Assembly (NCBI RefSeq): GCF_049306965.1
Contig: NC_133182.1
Span: forward strand, 38,900,501 to 38,964,500
Reading direction: 5' to 3'
Length of the DNA: 64,000 bases
Origin: Danio rerio
Lineage: Eukaryota > Chordata > Actinopteri > Cypriniformes > Danionidae
Position 1 is the stretch's first letter. Each line of letters opens with the position of its first letter. Of this stretch, positions 33,149 through 48,100 are shown piece by piece. The notes below the pieces were generated by a model. The model was not told the origin of the DNA. It worked only from the letters and a program-made list of their open reading frames with translations, and did not search any database. Both the position numbers and the translations under genes were made by a program.

Positions 33149-36100
33149 ATGCTGGTGTCTGCGACAGCGCTGTTGGGGGCTACGCTGGGCACAGTGTCTG
33201 GAGTGTTGACACTATGTGGTCTCTCCCTGCTTTGCAAGAGCTGTAAAAAGGGGAAACTTGAGAGTGGAGATGAGGCTGACCCAGAGAAAGCCAAACCTAG
33301 TATCCTGCATACTCTGACACAGGTAAGACATACATACACTCACACTTAGCAGCAGCGAGCCAGCTGCCAGATTTAAATACAGAGCTTAGAAAATGAGAAC
33401 AGATATGAGAAAATATGTTGGGATATGCAGAGAGTGAAATGTTCTGACTCACCTGAGTGGAAGGATAAAAGTGGCGCTTATGTAACGCAGGTTAGCTCAC
33501 TGACACAGAAACAGTGATATTGTACTAAAAGTGATTGCTTTCTATATAAAAAACTGGTATTGCTCTATATATGCACTGCAAATCAAAAGCACATGTAACT
33601 ACTGTTGTTTAATTGGGCATCGTTTTCCTTCTGGTTACTGGTGATTGGTGTAGAAAAGCTTTTTTTAATGGAGTTGTAATGAAATTTTCAGACATTTTCA
33701 TTTGGTAATGAGATTTCATTGGTATTATGTGTTTTACAGTCAGTCAAGTTTATCTGAGGAATGCTGGTTACTGTTCTAATGAGAAGCAAAAGATGTTCAT
33801 GAATACAGCGAGAAATCAGACAAGAGCAAACAAGATTGATCCTGTCACAGTTCTGAATCTTCTTGAAATAGAAATAAAAAATTACTTCAGTCTCCCTGAG
33901 GCCGAAAATTTTTTGATTATCAGATCTGCAAATCAAAATCAGCCATCAGTTTCTGCTCTCTCACACACAACTCAGGCTGTGTCAAAGAACACTGAGTTCG
34001 TCCAGTGACAGTCTGGTTAAGAGATGGACAAGCGTGTTATTATTAGCTTCTTCTCCGGAGTGCTTTTATAAAAGATAATTCAATTATAAATGATTTGTTC
34101 TGCCATTAATTCATTAAACACAGACAGACACACTGGTGAACACACACTACTAAATCTGACACTGAGCACTGGTGTTATTCGGCATCTGCTGAGCTTTCCC
34201 TGAAACAATCTAGAGTCATGACTCTCATAGCTGCACATACACACATGATTGTTCTTCTATCACGATCAGGGCTTTCTGTGTTATCTTGTATTGTTTTTAT
34301 CTACAGCTAATAATTATTATTTTTCCCTGCCTGTAAATGCAACCCTCATTAAAACTTTAATATTCATTCACACTTTTTTTTTTCGTTGGGAACATTGAAA
34401 AATGCTAACACTAACTCACTCACTTTCCTTCAGCTTAGTCCTTGATTTTTACGTGGACCACCAATTGCTCCAGCATATGTTTTATGTGGCAGATTCCTTT
34501 CCAGCTGCAACCCAGTGCTCTATCCCATTCACTCTATCAGGGCCGCCACAGCAGATTGAACCACCAATTACCCTGGCATTTGTTTTATGCAGTGGATGCC
34601 CTTCCACTGTCCATATTTATACAAAAAAAATTGTTACTAATCATCAGTAATCTCAGTACAGAATATGTGTCTGCTGAAAGAGGAGCTAAAGTAAAGTCAT
34701 GCAAATCATAGAGCAAAATTTATCAGTAGTATAATGTATTCACTGAAAGTGGCACTATATCTACAAACACATCTGTCAGCTGGCTCTCTCTATCTGGGAA
34801 TTTGGTTTTAAGGGTTTATTTATTCATTTTCTTTTTGGCTTAGTTTCTTATTTATGAGGGGTCGCCACAGAGGAATGAACCACCATTTTAAGGGTTTAGT
34901 TAGAATTTAATATTCCAATCTCCCAAAGTATTTGTGAATGTGTTATAATGGTGTTTTTCCATGGAATGATGTGTTTGTCTGTTTATTGTTCAGTGATTCA
35001 GTGTCAAGCAAATTTCTTATTAAAAAATGAAAGTCAGTTCTATCCATTTTTCGGTTTTGGTTTACAGTTTTAATAGATGAAATTGTCTTATGTTATGGGA
35101 GTTTACTCAAAAATAATGTTTAAATAAAATAGAATATTCATTTGATCTAAGGGACAGTCTACCAGAAACGTACATTTTCAGACACAAGAAAATGTGACAG
35201 GTTCTGACTTAAGCTCGTCATCCTCAAAAAAATCATACAAAAACCAGCATAAAATCATACAATTCAATGACAGAACACATCCTTGGTCACTATCAGCTTC
35301 TTTACCATCAAATGATGTTACTTCCGAGCCATAGCCTTAAACATGTATTGCACGCATTTGATGTTAAATTTAATGCAAATGTGACAAGACTAACAGAAAC
35401 ACGGGGACAATTGTACATTTAGTTGTATTATATATTTGTAGTATTTATTTGTGAATTTCTTAATGTAATGGTTTTGTCAATTGATGTGGACTATAACAAC
35501 TTAAACTTGTTATTTCTGAAGTATTTTCTTTAAATAACAGATTTTAGTATAACTAGGTTCAAATGGGCTGAGGAAAAGCACAATAACAGGGTTTGTACAT
35601 TTGTAATGTGTTTTAAATAAAGAAAAAAATCTCAGAACCAAATGAATGACATACTCCATTACTGAACAACTCACAGAATTCAACCATCAGCCCATTTTAG
35701 ACACGTTTGGGATGAAATACTTTTTATGCACTGTATTTAAGTTTTTATTTCGGGGACAGATATAATATGTATGTTTCTCATAGAATATCCCCTAAGAAGT
35801 ACAAAGTAAATGTATATGTGATGTACATTGATCTTTTTCAAATGATGAACTCTCAGATCAGCTCAGGAGTTGAAGTCCATGTGTTCTTGTGCTAATATAA
35901 TGAGACACCAGCTTCAAACACAAACAAGAGCAAAAAACAAAACAAAGCAAAAAGTGAGCACTGTCTCCTTGCACTATTATTTATTATTAATGAACAGGAG
36001 GGGTTGAGAGATGATAGAGGAATATGAATGTCCTCTTCCACCCATTTAACTGTGCACTCCATTTCACCACGATAACTGTCCACCTGGGGGAAATGGAGTG

Positions 36101-39100
36101 TTCTCGTATTGATTTTTTTCTTTTCATTCATGCTTGACTGTTTTTTTAGACTCTACACATCAAAACCCCAATGAAACCTGAAACTAAATTGATGTGGCCC
36201 TGTCTCATGTCTGTGACGTAGCAAAGAGGTTAAAATCAATACAGAGTACAGGTCTGCATAATTTAGAGTTTGAATATATTATAGTATGATCAGAATTGAC
36301 TATTGTATTGTTATGTTTTACTTCGGGAAATAAAAAAGATTTATTCATGCAGTCTAAAAATGCTGGGTTGTTTTTAGCATTTATTACAGTGTGCTGGGTC
36401 TATATGCTACATTATTTGGTTTATTGAGCTCTGTTTTTTTGGATATACTCTTTGGTTAAGATCAAGTATGTCTGAATATTCCATTGTAAATTTAAGAAAT
36501 TGATCAGCAGTTCAAATACCTAATGATTTACGGTAGGAAGTTTACAAAATATCTTTAAGGAACATTATTTTTACTTGCTTTTCTAATGATTTTTTTTTTT
36601 TTGCATAAAAGAAAATCGATCCTACAATGTATTTTGGATTGGGTATCGAACTATCTAAGTATAATTTTTATCAATCATTTAACATCCTTTTTACCCATTA
36701 TCATATTACCATGTAGCTTATAATTTGTATTTCTCTTTCTCCTTCATGTGCATATTTTAGTTCAGTGTGCATAAGTGCACTGAACCCATCCAGCCTCAAG
36801 CATCTCTGAAGTTTCCTCAAATCTACCGGCCCAAACCTTCTGTGACTTCTCAAGAGGTGATAAACTACAAAGAACATGGAGCTTCCAATGACACGTCTGC
36901 AGCCGAGCTCGACACCTGTAACCAAGCAACCGAACGTGAGGAGGTTTTCTCCCTCCCGCGGCAAGGTAAAGAAATGACAGCTAAAACATAATGGAACTCA
37001 ATGGGGAGGATCTGTGTGTGTGAGCGCGACTGATTTTACTGTGCGTTCCAGTCCACTTCAGCCAGTGGGAGACACCAGCTCATTTCAAGAGGGTCAGAAA
37101 TCAATATATGTGAGGCTGACTTAATTTATTAGCTGAAACAATTACGATTGATATCTATTAATTTAGCCTTCAATGGGTTTCATGTAAACTGAAATTTCCG
37201 CCATTAAAAACTATGCAAGACACCAGTGGCATTTGTTGATGTCATTAAAATCAATTGCACAGAGGCGATTGCCAACCTCTCGCATTAAAGCAGTGAAACC
37301 TGCTATTGTATTCATGCCTGGTGTCTGAGCTACATTGAGCTGACTCATAGAGCACAGATTCCATCATGATAGGTAAAGGTTAAACACAATATAATAATTC
37401 ATGATCAAGGCCTTCCTTTCTGAGCCAGAGTAAAACACTCACTGTAGCAGATGCAGAGAAAGTAAGAAGCATCACGTTTCTCGAAGAACTTAACAAAGGT
37501 GTACTGACATATACTGACAAAATGATTTTTGCTGCTTGTTCAAACTACTAATTTAAAATGAGCTGAAACAACACAATTCTTCAGATTCTTAGGGGATTAC
37601 CTAATTGCTTTATGTTCAATCTGCCTAAATTTGTTACATTAACTTAACTGAATTGTGTTGGGACAACATGAATGAATTGTGTGAAACCCTGCATTTTTAT
37701 GCATGAGTGCAATCATTTTGCTTCTATACAATAGTTAAACAAGAAGTTATTATATCACATACTAGCATTTTATATGCACCACTGCCTTCATAATATAAAT
37801 GTTTGCTCCACCCATGAGAATGATTCCTTCATGCAGCGCTCAGGAATGAATGAAAAACCAAATGAATGGATGGGATAATTGATTCTGTATCTCATTTAAA
37901 AAAAAATTCACCACTGATTGGAAAACTGATTCAACCTGTAAAGGAGTCACGAAATAAAGTCCCTGGAGTACCAGAACTATCTCTTCTCTACAAAACATGA
38001 TGGGATTTCTGGGAGATGCTCATTTACTCAGAGTTCAATCTGCTCTAACATTCAATTCCTCTACAGCTTCTGCTGATGAAATACCTTGCTCATCTGAACA
38101 AACTGGTGCCATGACGACAAGTAGCTCCATCCTGTATCCGAAACTGCACTTCTCCATCAGCCTGCACAAAGAAAGCGGAGAGCTACACATTAACATTGTT
38201 GAAGGTAACAATCACTCATTTACTCTACCGTTTCTAGAAAGAACTCTTGTGGATTGAATCTCAGACTAAATGGGATAGCATTTGTTTGATTAATGTATGT
38301 AAAAAAGGACATTTCAGACGTGCTGGATTACTGAAATGCTATAATAATATAATAAAGATTTGAATTGCTTTGATTATGCACATGGTTCAAAACACTTGCT
38401 TTTTTCAGAAGAATTTTAGGGGCACAGTGAAAATCTATTAGATAAATTGTACTTTTTGATTGCTGGCTGCATTTCTTCTACCTCACCATATCGAGCCATA
38501 ATTAGAAACAGACAAATTGTCTTCTGTCTGATGTTAATGTTGCTCTGGTGTAAAAGTTACTGTAAAACAACCAACATTATTACTGTTTCCTGTACTGTTT
38601 TTTTTTCTGGACTGGGCTTTTAAAATTAAGATATAGGAAGAATCTTTTAGGCCTACGTTATTCATGTAACTGATAACAATGTGATTCAATAAATAAATCA
38701 AAATAGCTAATTTTTTGTTTAACAAGCACTTATTCTTATCCATATGTGAAAGTATAATAATAAAATACAAATAAACATGCCTATGGCTAAATATAATAGT
38801 TTATTCATTCATATTTCTTCCTTAAGTTCCTTTATTTATCAGGGGTCCCCACAGCGAAATGAACCGCCAACTGATTCAGCATATGTTTTATGCAGCGGAT
38901 AGCCTTTCAGCCACAACTTAGTACTGGGAAACTACACTTGGACTGTACCCAGAGGAAACCTACGCAAACACAGGGAGATTATGCAAACTCCACTCAGAAA
39001 TGCCAACTGACCCAGCTGGAACTCATACTAGTGACCTTCTTGGTGTGAGGTGACAGTGCTAACCACTGAGCCACCGTGCCACCCTAATTGTTTATAGTTT

Positions 39101-42100
39101 AATTTAATAACATAATTTTACCAGAACTATCTCAACTCTGCTTTCTACAATACATACAGTAGGATGTACATTGGAAACGCATCTGCTCAAATGACACACG
39201 CAGCTCAGTTTTCAGTTCGACGCAGAACCCAGGCGAGTGAATCCTGAATGAACCCAATTGATTGAATCAAATGATTGATCTTAAAAGATAGTGACCACTT
39301 ACTGAATAACTGCAGAAAGAGTCACTGAAAAATCTATACCACTAATGCATACCGGAGCTCCAGGAAAATTCCCAGGAGGACCAGACTGTACAGTCTCTGT
39401 GTTTACATTGTACAGTATGTTTGACAAGCACATCAGCTCAAATTACAAAATGATTCTAGAACCACTCTGTTTTAGCACACACGCAGGCCATCAAGGTTAC
39501 GAAAACTTTTTTCAACTTAGTCCCTTTATTAATCTGGGGTCACCACAGCGGAATGAACCACCAACTTATCCAGCACGATTTACGCAGCGGATACCCTAAA
39601 AGCTGCAACCCAACACTGGAAAACACCCGTACACACTCATTTACACACATACACGGTTCAAATTTTAAAATATTTAGTTCACCTATAATGCATGTCTTTG
39701 GACTGTGGGGGAAACCGGAGCACCCAGAGGAAACCCACGCAAACACGGAGAGAACATGCAAACTCCACACAGTAATGCCAACTGATCCAGTTGGGGCTCG
39801 AACCAACAACCTTCTTGCCATGAGGCTGTTGAGCTACCCACTAAACAATACATTTTAAATCAACTTGATTGGACAACTTGTTAAATATCCATTATTATCT
39901 TTTTAGAATATGATTTCCCTCCTTATTTATCTAGTTTGGGTGGCTAAATTTTTTTCTTACTTGTCATTTTGATATTAACAAAATATTTGTGAAACTCTCG
40001 CCATTTCACCTTCAAGCTTTTTTAGCATGGAATTTGATTTACAAACACAATTTCTCACCACACCGTTACATTATTTGGAATAATAAGGATATTTTATATT
40101 TAAAAAATCAATTTTTTTTATTTGTTTGATGCAGATGATGTAGTTACATTGTATTGGTAGACCAGTTATTTATTTCAGACGGTCTTTTCTTTACATATGA
40201 GGAATTCTTAACAAAATATAATTTTCTTATACCACCAAAGGAATTTACAACAGTTTTTGGTATAATCTCCCCTAAAATATGTGTTGCATAAACAACAAAA
40301 CAGATTAAATGATCAGCTATCAGCACAGTTTTCACCAGTGACTCTCCGATAAAAATATGCGTTTCCTAAAGTTGTAAGAAGGATGTTGAATCAAAACCAA
40401 ATGCAAAAGCATATTGGAATCAATTTATGAGTGATGTCGATTGGAAAACAGTTTGGCTTCTGCCTAATCGCTGTCTCTTGACAAACATGGTTAAAGAGAT
40501 TTCATTTAAACTTCTTCTCAGAACATATCCTGCCAAACTTTAAATAAAAAAAAAAAGATATAGATGTGAGATGTTGCTTTTGCAAGCAGAAGCCAGAGAA
40601 TGCTGTTCTTTGCTGTCGTCAGTATTGATGAAAATTGATGTAAAGCTATTACTTTACATTGGAAAGATGTTCTTTTAGCAATTTTTGAAAACTCTAGAGA
40701 CAAAAAGACCTACACATTTTTTTTAAATAAATTTCATTATTTTAATGGCCAAATTTCATATTCATAAATAAGATTTTTCAGGCAAAAATCCTTTGCATTT
40801 AAAAATTTATTAAAATATTATAATGTGTTTGTATCACCCTCAAAAAATCAAAAAAGTATGTAAATTGTACAAGCCTGTATAACATTTAATGATATGGTTT
40901 ATATATCTGGTAGCACGGTAGCGCAGTGGCTAGCACAATCGCCTCACAGGAAGAAGGTCGCTGGTTTGAGCTCCGGCTGGGTCAGTTGGCATTTCTGTGT
41001 GGAGTTTGTTCTTCCCATGATCGTGTGGGTTTCCTAAGGGTGACCCAGTTTCCGCCACAGTCCAAAGACATGCACTATAGGTGAATTGGTTAGGCTAAAT
41101 TGTCCGTAATGTAGATGTGTGAATGAGTGTGTATGGATATTTCCCAGTGCTGGGTTGCAGCTGGAAGGGCATCAGCTGCGTAAAACATATGCTGGATAAG
41201 TTGGAGGTTCATTAAATTGGGGCAACCCCAGATTAATAAAGGGACTAAGCCAAAAAGAAAATAAATGAATGAATGTTTATATCTCCCCCTAGCCTTTGAA
41301 ATTCTCTTAACATTTATTGTATTTGACTTGCATTGTATTTTTGACATTGTTCAATAATAAAAAATGCCATCAGAAGGTCATACAACAGGAGCAGATACAG
41401 TATCTGTTAAAAGCAGGCTTTGGTGTTGAACTTGTAGTCTTCTCAGGGCTCATCCAGGTGTTTTTGCAGGATAGAGGTGTCACTGTGGGTTTACCCACCG
41501 CTTCCGGGGTCTGGGGGAGGTTTGGATATTCAAAACTCTCTGTGATTAAAGCAAATAAAAGCCTCTTTCAGGCAGCTTAAAGCCTTTTAATCACAGAATT
41601 ATCATTTCAATAGCTGCAGCCTTGATTGATACGCATCATTATCTGTAATGAGGGTAAATCTGCTTTAAACTCAAAACCTCTATTCAGCTCATCCAAACAG
41701 GAAAGAGGGAGCGAGAGAGGATCAGTCGTGCTGCCTGAAATGTAAAAAGGAATGAAAAGTGAGGAGTCATAAAAAAAAAACAATAAGGGCCTTTGTGACT
41801 TTTGGCGACCCAGTTTCTCATCCTGCTCCTTGTTATATTATGATTCATATTGTCTTTTTCTGCACAGCGGAGAATATATCAGTGGAAGCAGGCTGTGAGG
41901 GATATATATCAGGGTGTGTCAGTGTCTCCGAAGAGCAGAAACATGCACACACAGCGGTCCACAAGCTGGCAGTGCATGTGCAGTGGGGCGAGGAGCTGGT
42001 GTTTGCACTGCCTATGGAGAGCACAGAAGACACTGACAGTCTAGATGGAGAGGTGGCGCTTTCCCTTCACTGCTGTGACCGATTCTCCCATAACTCCACT

Positions 42101-45100
42101 TTGGGCATGATGCGCTTCAAGCTGGCTGATGTGAGCATGATGTTGGACGCCGACTGCTGGGTTGACTTACAGCCACCCAAACAGGTGAGAAACATTGTTT
42201 CAAAATGTCAACAAGTCAAAGTTACCATTGCTAAGATTTTTATTGACTTTTTTGAAGATGCAGATGACACATTTAACAGTCATAGGTATCTTAAATCTTT
42301 GTAATCTGTTAATATTTTGTTTTAAAAATATGTCTGTATATTTATACAACAGTTCTGTCTGGTTCTAAAATCTGATTGGCTGATAGCCGTGATATATTTA
42401 AGTAATATCAGCACCCGTACAGCCTCTTTACCCTTTGTGTATTACTCCGCCCGCATACAGCCAGCAAAACGCAGACACTGCATCAACAAGGCATTTGCGT
42501 CCTCAGAACTGCCACTCACTGGATATTTTCTTTTTTCCGGACATTTTTCTGTAAACCCTGGAGATGGTTGTGCATGAAAATCCCAGTAGATCAGCAATTT
42601 CTGAAACACTCAGCCCAGCCAGTCTGGTACTTTTAAATCACTTCTCTTTTCCGCTCTGATGCTCCGTTTGAACTGCAGCAGATCATCTCGACCATGTCTA
42701 CATGCCTAATTGCACAAAGTTTCTGCCATTTGATTGGCTCATTAAAAATTTGCGTTAACGAACAGTTGTACAGGTGTACCTAATTAAGTGTACAAACACA
42801 GGGGCTGCGTCCAAAACCGCCTACTACTCAGTAGGTACTGCATTTGAATTTAAACGTACTATTTGGCTGTTGGAAAAGTTCTATACAGTATGAATGTGAA
42901 AAGTATGAATGGAATTCGGACGTACTACATCCGCCATTTTGACACAGTCACGTGACGTACCTGCGTCATTTGCGTCGCTTTACTCCCATTCATGAATTCG
43001 CTCGCGGGGTGTCATGGGATAAGGCAGCGTGAATGGGATGCGCACTCCAGAATCTCACCGGAAGTAGTAAGTCATCCGGGTACTTCTTGCATACTGTTTT
43101 TTTAATTCTATGAATTCAGACATACTACCTGCCTCGCATACTGATTTCAGCATACTGTATAGTATGGAAGTATGCAGTTTCGGACGCAGCCAGGCACACA
43201 CTATTTATCACTTAAGGGCTATAGATATTCAGTCTATACAATGGTACCAGGTTTTTGAGATCTGGCATATCATCATTTACTAGAATGAAATGAAAATTAT
43301 CACAACAATAAAATAAATATAAGTTTTTTTCGTTTTTTTCAAACATATTCAGTTCACAGATGTCACCAACAAGTAAACCCCACAGATATGTCTCTCTTTT
43401 TACAGAATACAACGAGAAGGCATGTTAAAACAAAGTACAGCAGTAAATTCAATGTTTCTTTGACACACTTTTTCTTACTGCCATGGTTCCATTCTTGATG
43501 CTATATGAGTAGCTTTATTATGGGATGCTGACTGTGTGTTGATGTGTTTCTCAGTCTTCACAAGAGCAAAGTGCACATATTGGCAGGAGTTTATAAATAG
43601 CTCTGACATCTTTTTGGACATCCACATCCTGCAGGTTATTGCCCATAAGAGGTGTGTTATGAGCATAGATCTAAGAGTTTATTTCAAGAAACTGCACTCC
43701 CTTCACACCTTGTTCGCTTAATATCACTCTCTTGGGTCCAGGCCATAAAACACAAACACACACACACACACACACACACATAAACACACACACACTCCAC
43801 CCCCACTGTTCTTTGATCAGCTGATGATGTCATAGACCTCCATTGCTGGAGATCTTTATTTGCGTCATCTCGCCTCCCAGAGGAGATCCGCTTCTAACAG
43901 ACACAGACTCACAAACATGCCAGGAATTACTAACCACCGTTGGACTGCAGGGAGAGACAGAGAGAGAGTGAGAGAGAGAGTTAGGAAGTAATGCATGAGC
44001 AGGCTTAGAGGTGTTTAGTGTGTGTGTGTGTATGTTTGTTTGCATGTAGAGTTTGGCCTATGATGAACATGATGACGCAGGTTGTATGGTGCCCTTCAGA
44101 ATGTATTATTTGTTCATATACAACATTCATAAATGCTTAATCATTGTAAGAGCTCTCATTAAGAGTCATATTTCATTAATGTGGATATTTCAGATACGGT
44201 GCATGAATGCAAGACCTTGAACTCATTAATGAATGAGGGAATGAAATGAAATAAACTGTACACCCACCAACCTCTTTATTAGATACTCTTTGCAGAACTG
44301 CCTTCAGTTTTTTTCTTTTTTAATAAAACAAAGTTTTGATGAGTTGGAGGCACGGTGGCTCAGGTTAACACTGTTACCTCACAGCAAGAAGTTTGCGGTT
44401 CGAGCCCTGGCTGGGCCAGTTGTGGAGTTTGCATGTACTCCCTGTGTTGGCCTGGGTTTCCTCCGGGTGCTCTGGTTTCCCCCACAGTCCAAATACATGC
44501 GAATTGAATAAACTAAATTGTGCATAGTGTATGTGTGTATATGTGTGTTTGGATGTTTCCCAGTACTGGGTTACAGCTGGAAGGGCATCTTAGCAAATGC
44601 TAAGAACAGGAAACTGAGGCTACAATTTGCACAGGCTCACCAAAATTGGACAATAGAAGATTGAAAAAAATGTTGCCTGGTCTGAGTCTCGATTTCTGCT
44701 GCTAATATTCTGATGTAAGGGTCAGAATTTGGCGGTCACAACATAAAAACATGCATCCATTCTGCCTTGTATCAAAAGTTCAGGCTGCTGGTGGTGGTGA
44801 TGTAATAGTGTGGGGATATTTCCTTGGCACACTTTTGGCCCATTAGTACCAATTAAGCATTGTGTCAACACCTCAGCCCAGCTGAGTATTGTTGCTGACC
44901 ATGTCCATCCCTTTATGACCCCAGTGTACCCATCTTCTAATGGTTACTTCCAGCAGGATAACGCGCCATGTCATAAAGTGTGAATCATCTCAGACTGGTT
45001 TCTTGAACATGACAATGAGTTCACTGTAACTAAATGGCCTCCACAGTCACCCAACTCAATCCAATAGAGCACCTTTGGGATGTGTTGGAACGCGAGATTC

Positions 45101-48100
45101 GCATCATGGGTGTGCAGCAGGCAAATCTGCAGCAACTGTGTGATGCTATCATGCCAATATGGACCAAAATCTCTGAGGAATATCTCCAGTACCTTGTTGA
45201 ATCTATGGCATGATGGATTAAGGCAGTTCTGAAGGCAAAAGATGGTCCAACCCGATACTAGTAAGGTGTACCTAATAAAGTGGCCGGCGAGTGTATGTGT
45301 GCTAAAAAATATTCCTCACACCATTACATCACCAACCTTAACCGCTGAAACAAGGCAGAATGAGCTGATGCGTTTGTTTTTTTTGTTTTGGTTTTTTTTT
45401 GCTAAAATCAACTCAAGTTTTTCTCCAACCATGGCATGTTTAAGAACACACAAATCACCTTCTTCTTTAGTCTGATCTTTAGTTTGGCTTACAGCAGATC
45501 TACTTGAGCATGTTTTATTAGGATATATGTGTGCTGGTTAGATATTTGTGTTAGGAAGTTTCTGAACATGTTTAAGGAACTGGTGAATAAGCTGCATGAG
45601 TAGAAATTTAATTCACATTTAGACTTTGAAAATTACTATGCTAATATGACTCAGTGACAAGAATAAAAATAATGATCGCAGTACCCTAAAGCTTTCGATC
45701 TTTTTAATTTAAATCAAATTTCTCAGTATTATTTGTCACTGTCACTGCCATGGAGTGATATGAAACGTGACGGTTTGATATATCCAATCTAGTTCAAGAT
45801 TATATTTCAGCAAATGTGTGGAAGAAAATGTCATGTTCCGCTCACACAGCTGATTAAGTGGGACTGACTAAAGGCGGGGGCAGATTAGCATAAGGTCATG
45901 ATGGTAATCAAAAACTATCTTTCAGAGTGTTTAATCAGAGAGCTGAGCTGACAAATTTATGATTTAAAGTCAGCAATTTTTTGCCCTGAAAGATGCGCCT
46001 GTCGTGTTCAGTCTGCCTCACAAATGACTAAAACATTAGCATGAAATGGTTTTATGTGCAGTCAAAAGCCATGTTCATTAACATCGCAAAGAGGTCTTTG
46101 TGAATATGCAAATATATATGTGAACACAGAGATGTAATAGCAGTAAAGGTAATAAATAATGAGAGAGTAATAGCTTTATGAGAGAAAAATAACCTGACAA
46201 CCTGTCAGCTGCGAATTCTCACATCAATATAGCATATTTATTGCGACACTGTTCAACAATACCTAATATTTTGACATTACTTCGATCAGTAGGTTTAGGG
46301 TTGGGGTGGGGGTAGGTGGTAATACAATCCAATTAATAGCTAATTTAATACATAATATGAATAATACTGTGTATAATTGCTGTTTTACATTACTGTGATG
46401 GTTGGGTTTAGAGTTGGGCTGGAGGTAGACATTAATAAAACACAATAAATGGGAAATTTAAAAAATAATATAAATAACAATGTGTATAATTACTGTTTTA
46501 ACATTACTGTGATGGTTGGGTTTTGTGTTGGGGTAGGGGTAGACAATAACAACATACAATTAATGGCTAATTTTATAAATAATAATAAAAATTATGCTGT
46601 ATAATATACTGTTTTTTTTACATTACTGTGATGGTTGGGTTTGGGGGTTAAAGTTATTAATTAAATTAACAGATAAATATATAAATATAATAATACAAAA
46701 TAATAAAATAGTAATATTGTTCTAGTAAACTTCCGACCACAGCTGTATCCCTTCTAGCAACAACCCTTTAACTCGTGTTTTGTTTCAACAGGAAGTGACA
46801 TCATCCACTGGAGAATTACTACTGTCGCTCAGTTATCTACCAGCAGCCAACAGACTTGGGGTGGTAGTAATGAAGGCTAGAGGACTCCAGTCAGATAAAC
46901 TCAAAGACAACATAGGTATTCACACCAACACACAACAACGACACTCAAATCAATGTCAACAATTCCAAATCAAACTTTGGTGATTTGGTTTATCATCTGG
47001 TATTATTCTAACATGTCAGTTCTAAGATAGAAGTGAACCAAAGAGTCAGCAGCTCAGTGCAATTAATTTGACAATTCAATTAAAATTATGAAAACTATTA
47101 GTAAAAAGTTTAATGTAATAAAGACTTCTACGAGTTTGAAAGAGGTCTGTTTTGCACACCCAGAGTGCATTCAATTGTAGAGAATCCAAACAGTAATATA
47201 GAGAGATATCATTACAATTTAAACATAATTGTTTTCTATTTTATTTAATAAAAAAATGTAATTTATTCCACTAAATAATGGAGTATGAATTCTAAAAATT
47301 CAGTATGGCTATTACTGGAATAAATAACTTTTTTTTTTTTCATTAACTCCAGGGGTTTAGTCCCTTATTAATCAGGGGTCGCCACTGTCGAATGAACCGC
47401 CATGACATTTTTAAATATATTAAAATTTGAGAAGCACAGAATTATTGGGCAGACTATATAGCCGATTATCAGTGCTGATTTTATCAATAAAATGCAAAAA
47501 AAAAAAGAAGAAGAAAAACGAAAAAGTGTAAAGAAAATGTCACTTATGTGAAATTAATTTGAAGCTATAGCATGAACAACTTTTTATTTACATCACTATT
47601 TACAGTTGAAACCAGAAATTTACATACACTCTCAAAAAAAATTATCTAAATAATTTACATTTGCTAAATGCCAGAATAATGAAAGCATTTTTTAGATTAT
47701 TTTTAATAAATTTCTAGACAGTCAAAAGTTTACATACATTTCCTTTGTATTTTTATTTAGCTTTGCTTTTAAACTGTATAACTTTGGTCAAATGTTTTGG
47801 GTATCCTTCCACAAGCTTCTCACAATAGTCTGAAGGAATTTTGGCCCATTCCTCCTGTCAAAACTGGTGTAAAATTTGTTGTCTTGCTCGCACAAGCTTT
47901 TTCAACTCTGCCCACAAATTTTCTAAGGGATTGAGATCAGGGCTTTGTGATGGCCACCCGAAACATTCACTCTGTTGTCCTTAAAGCACATTTTAACTAA
48001 TTTGGCAGTATGCTTTGGGTCATGGTCTGTTTGGAAGACCCATTTGTGGCCAAGATTTAATTTTCTGGCTGATGTCTTGAGGTGTTGCTTCAGTGTTTCT

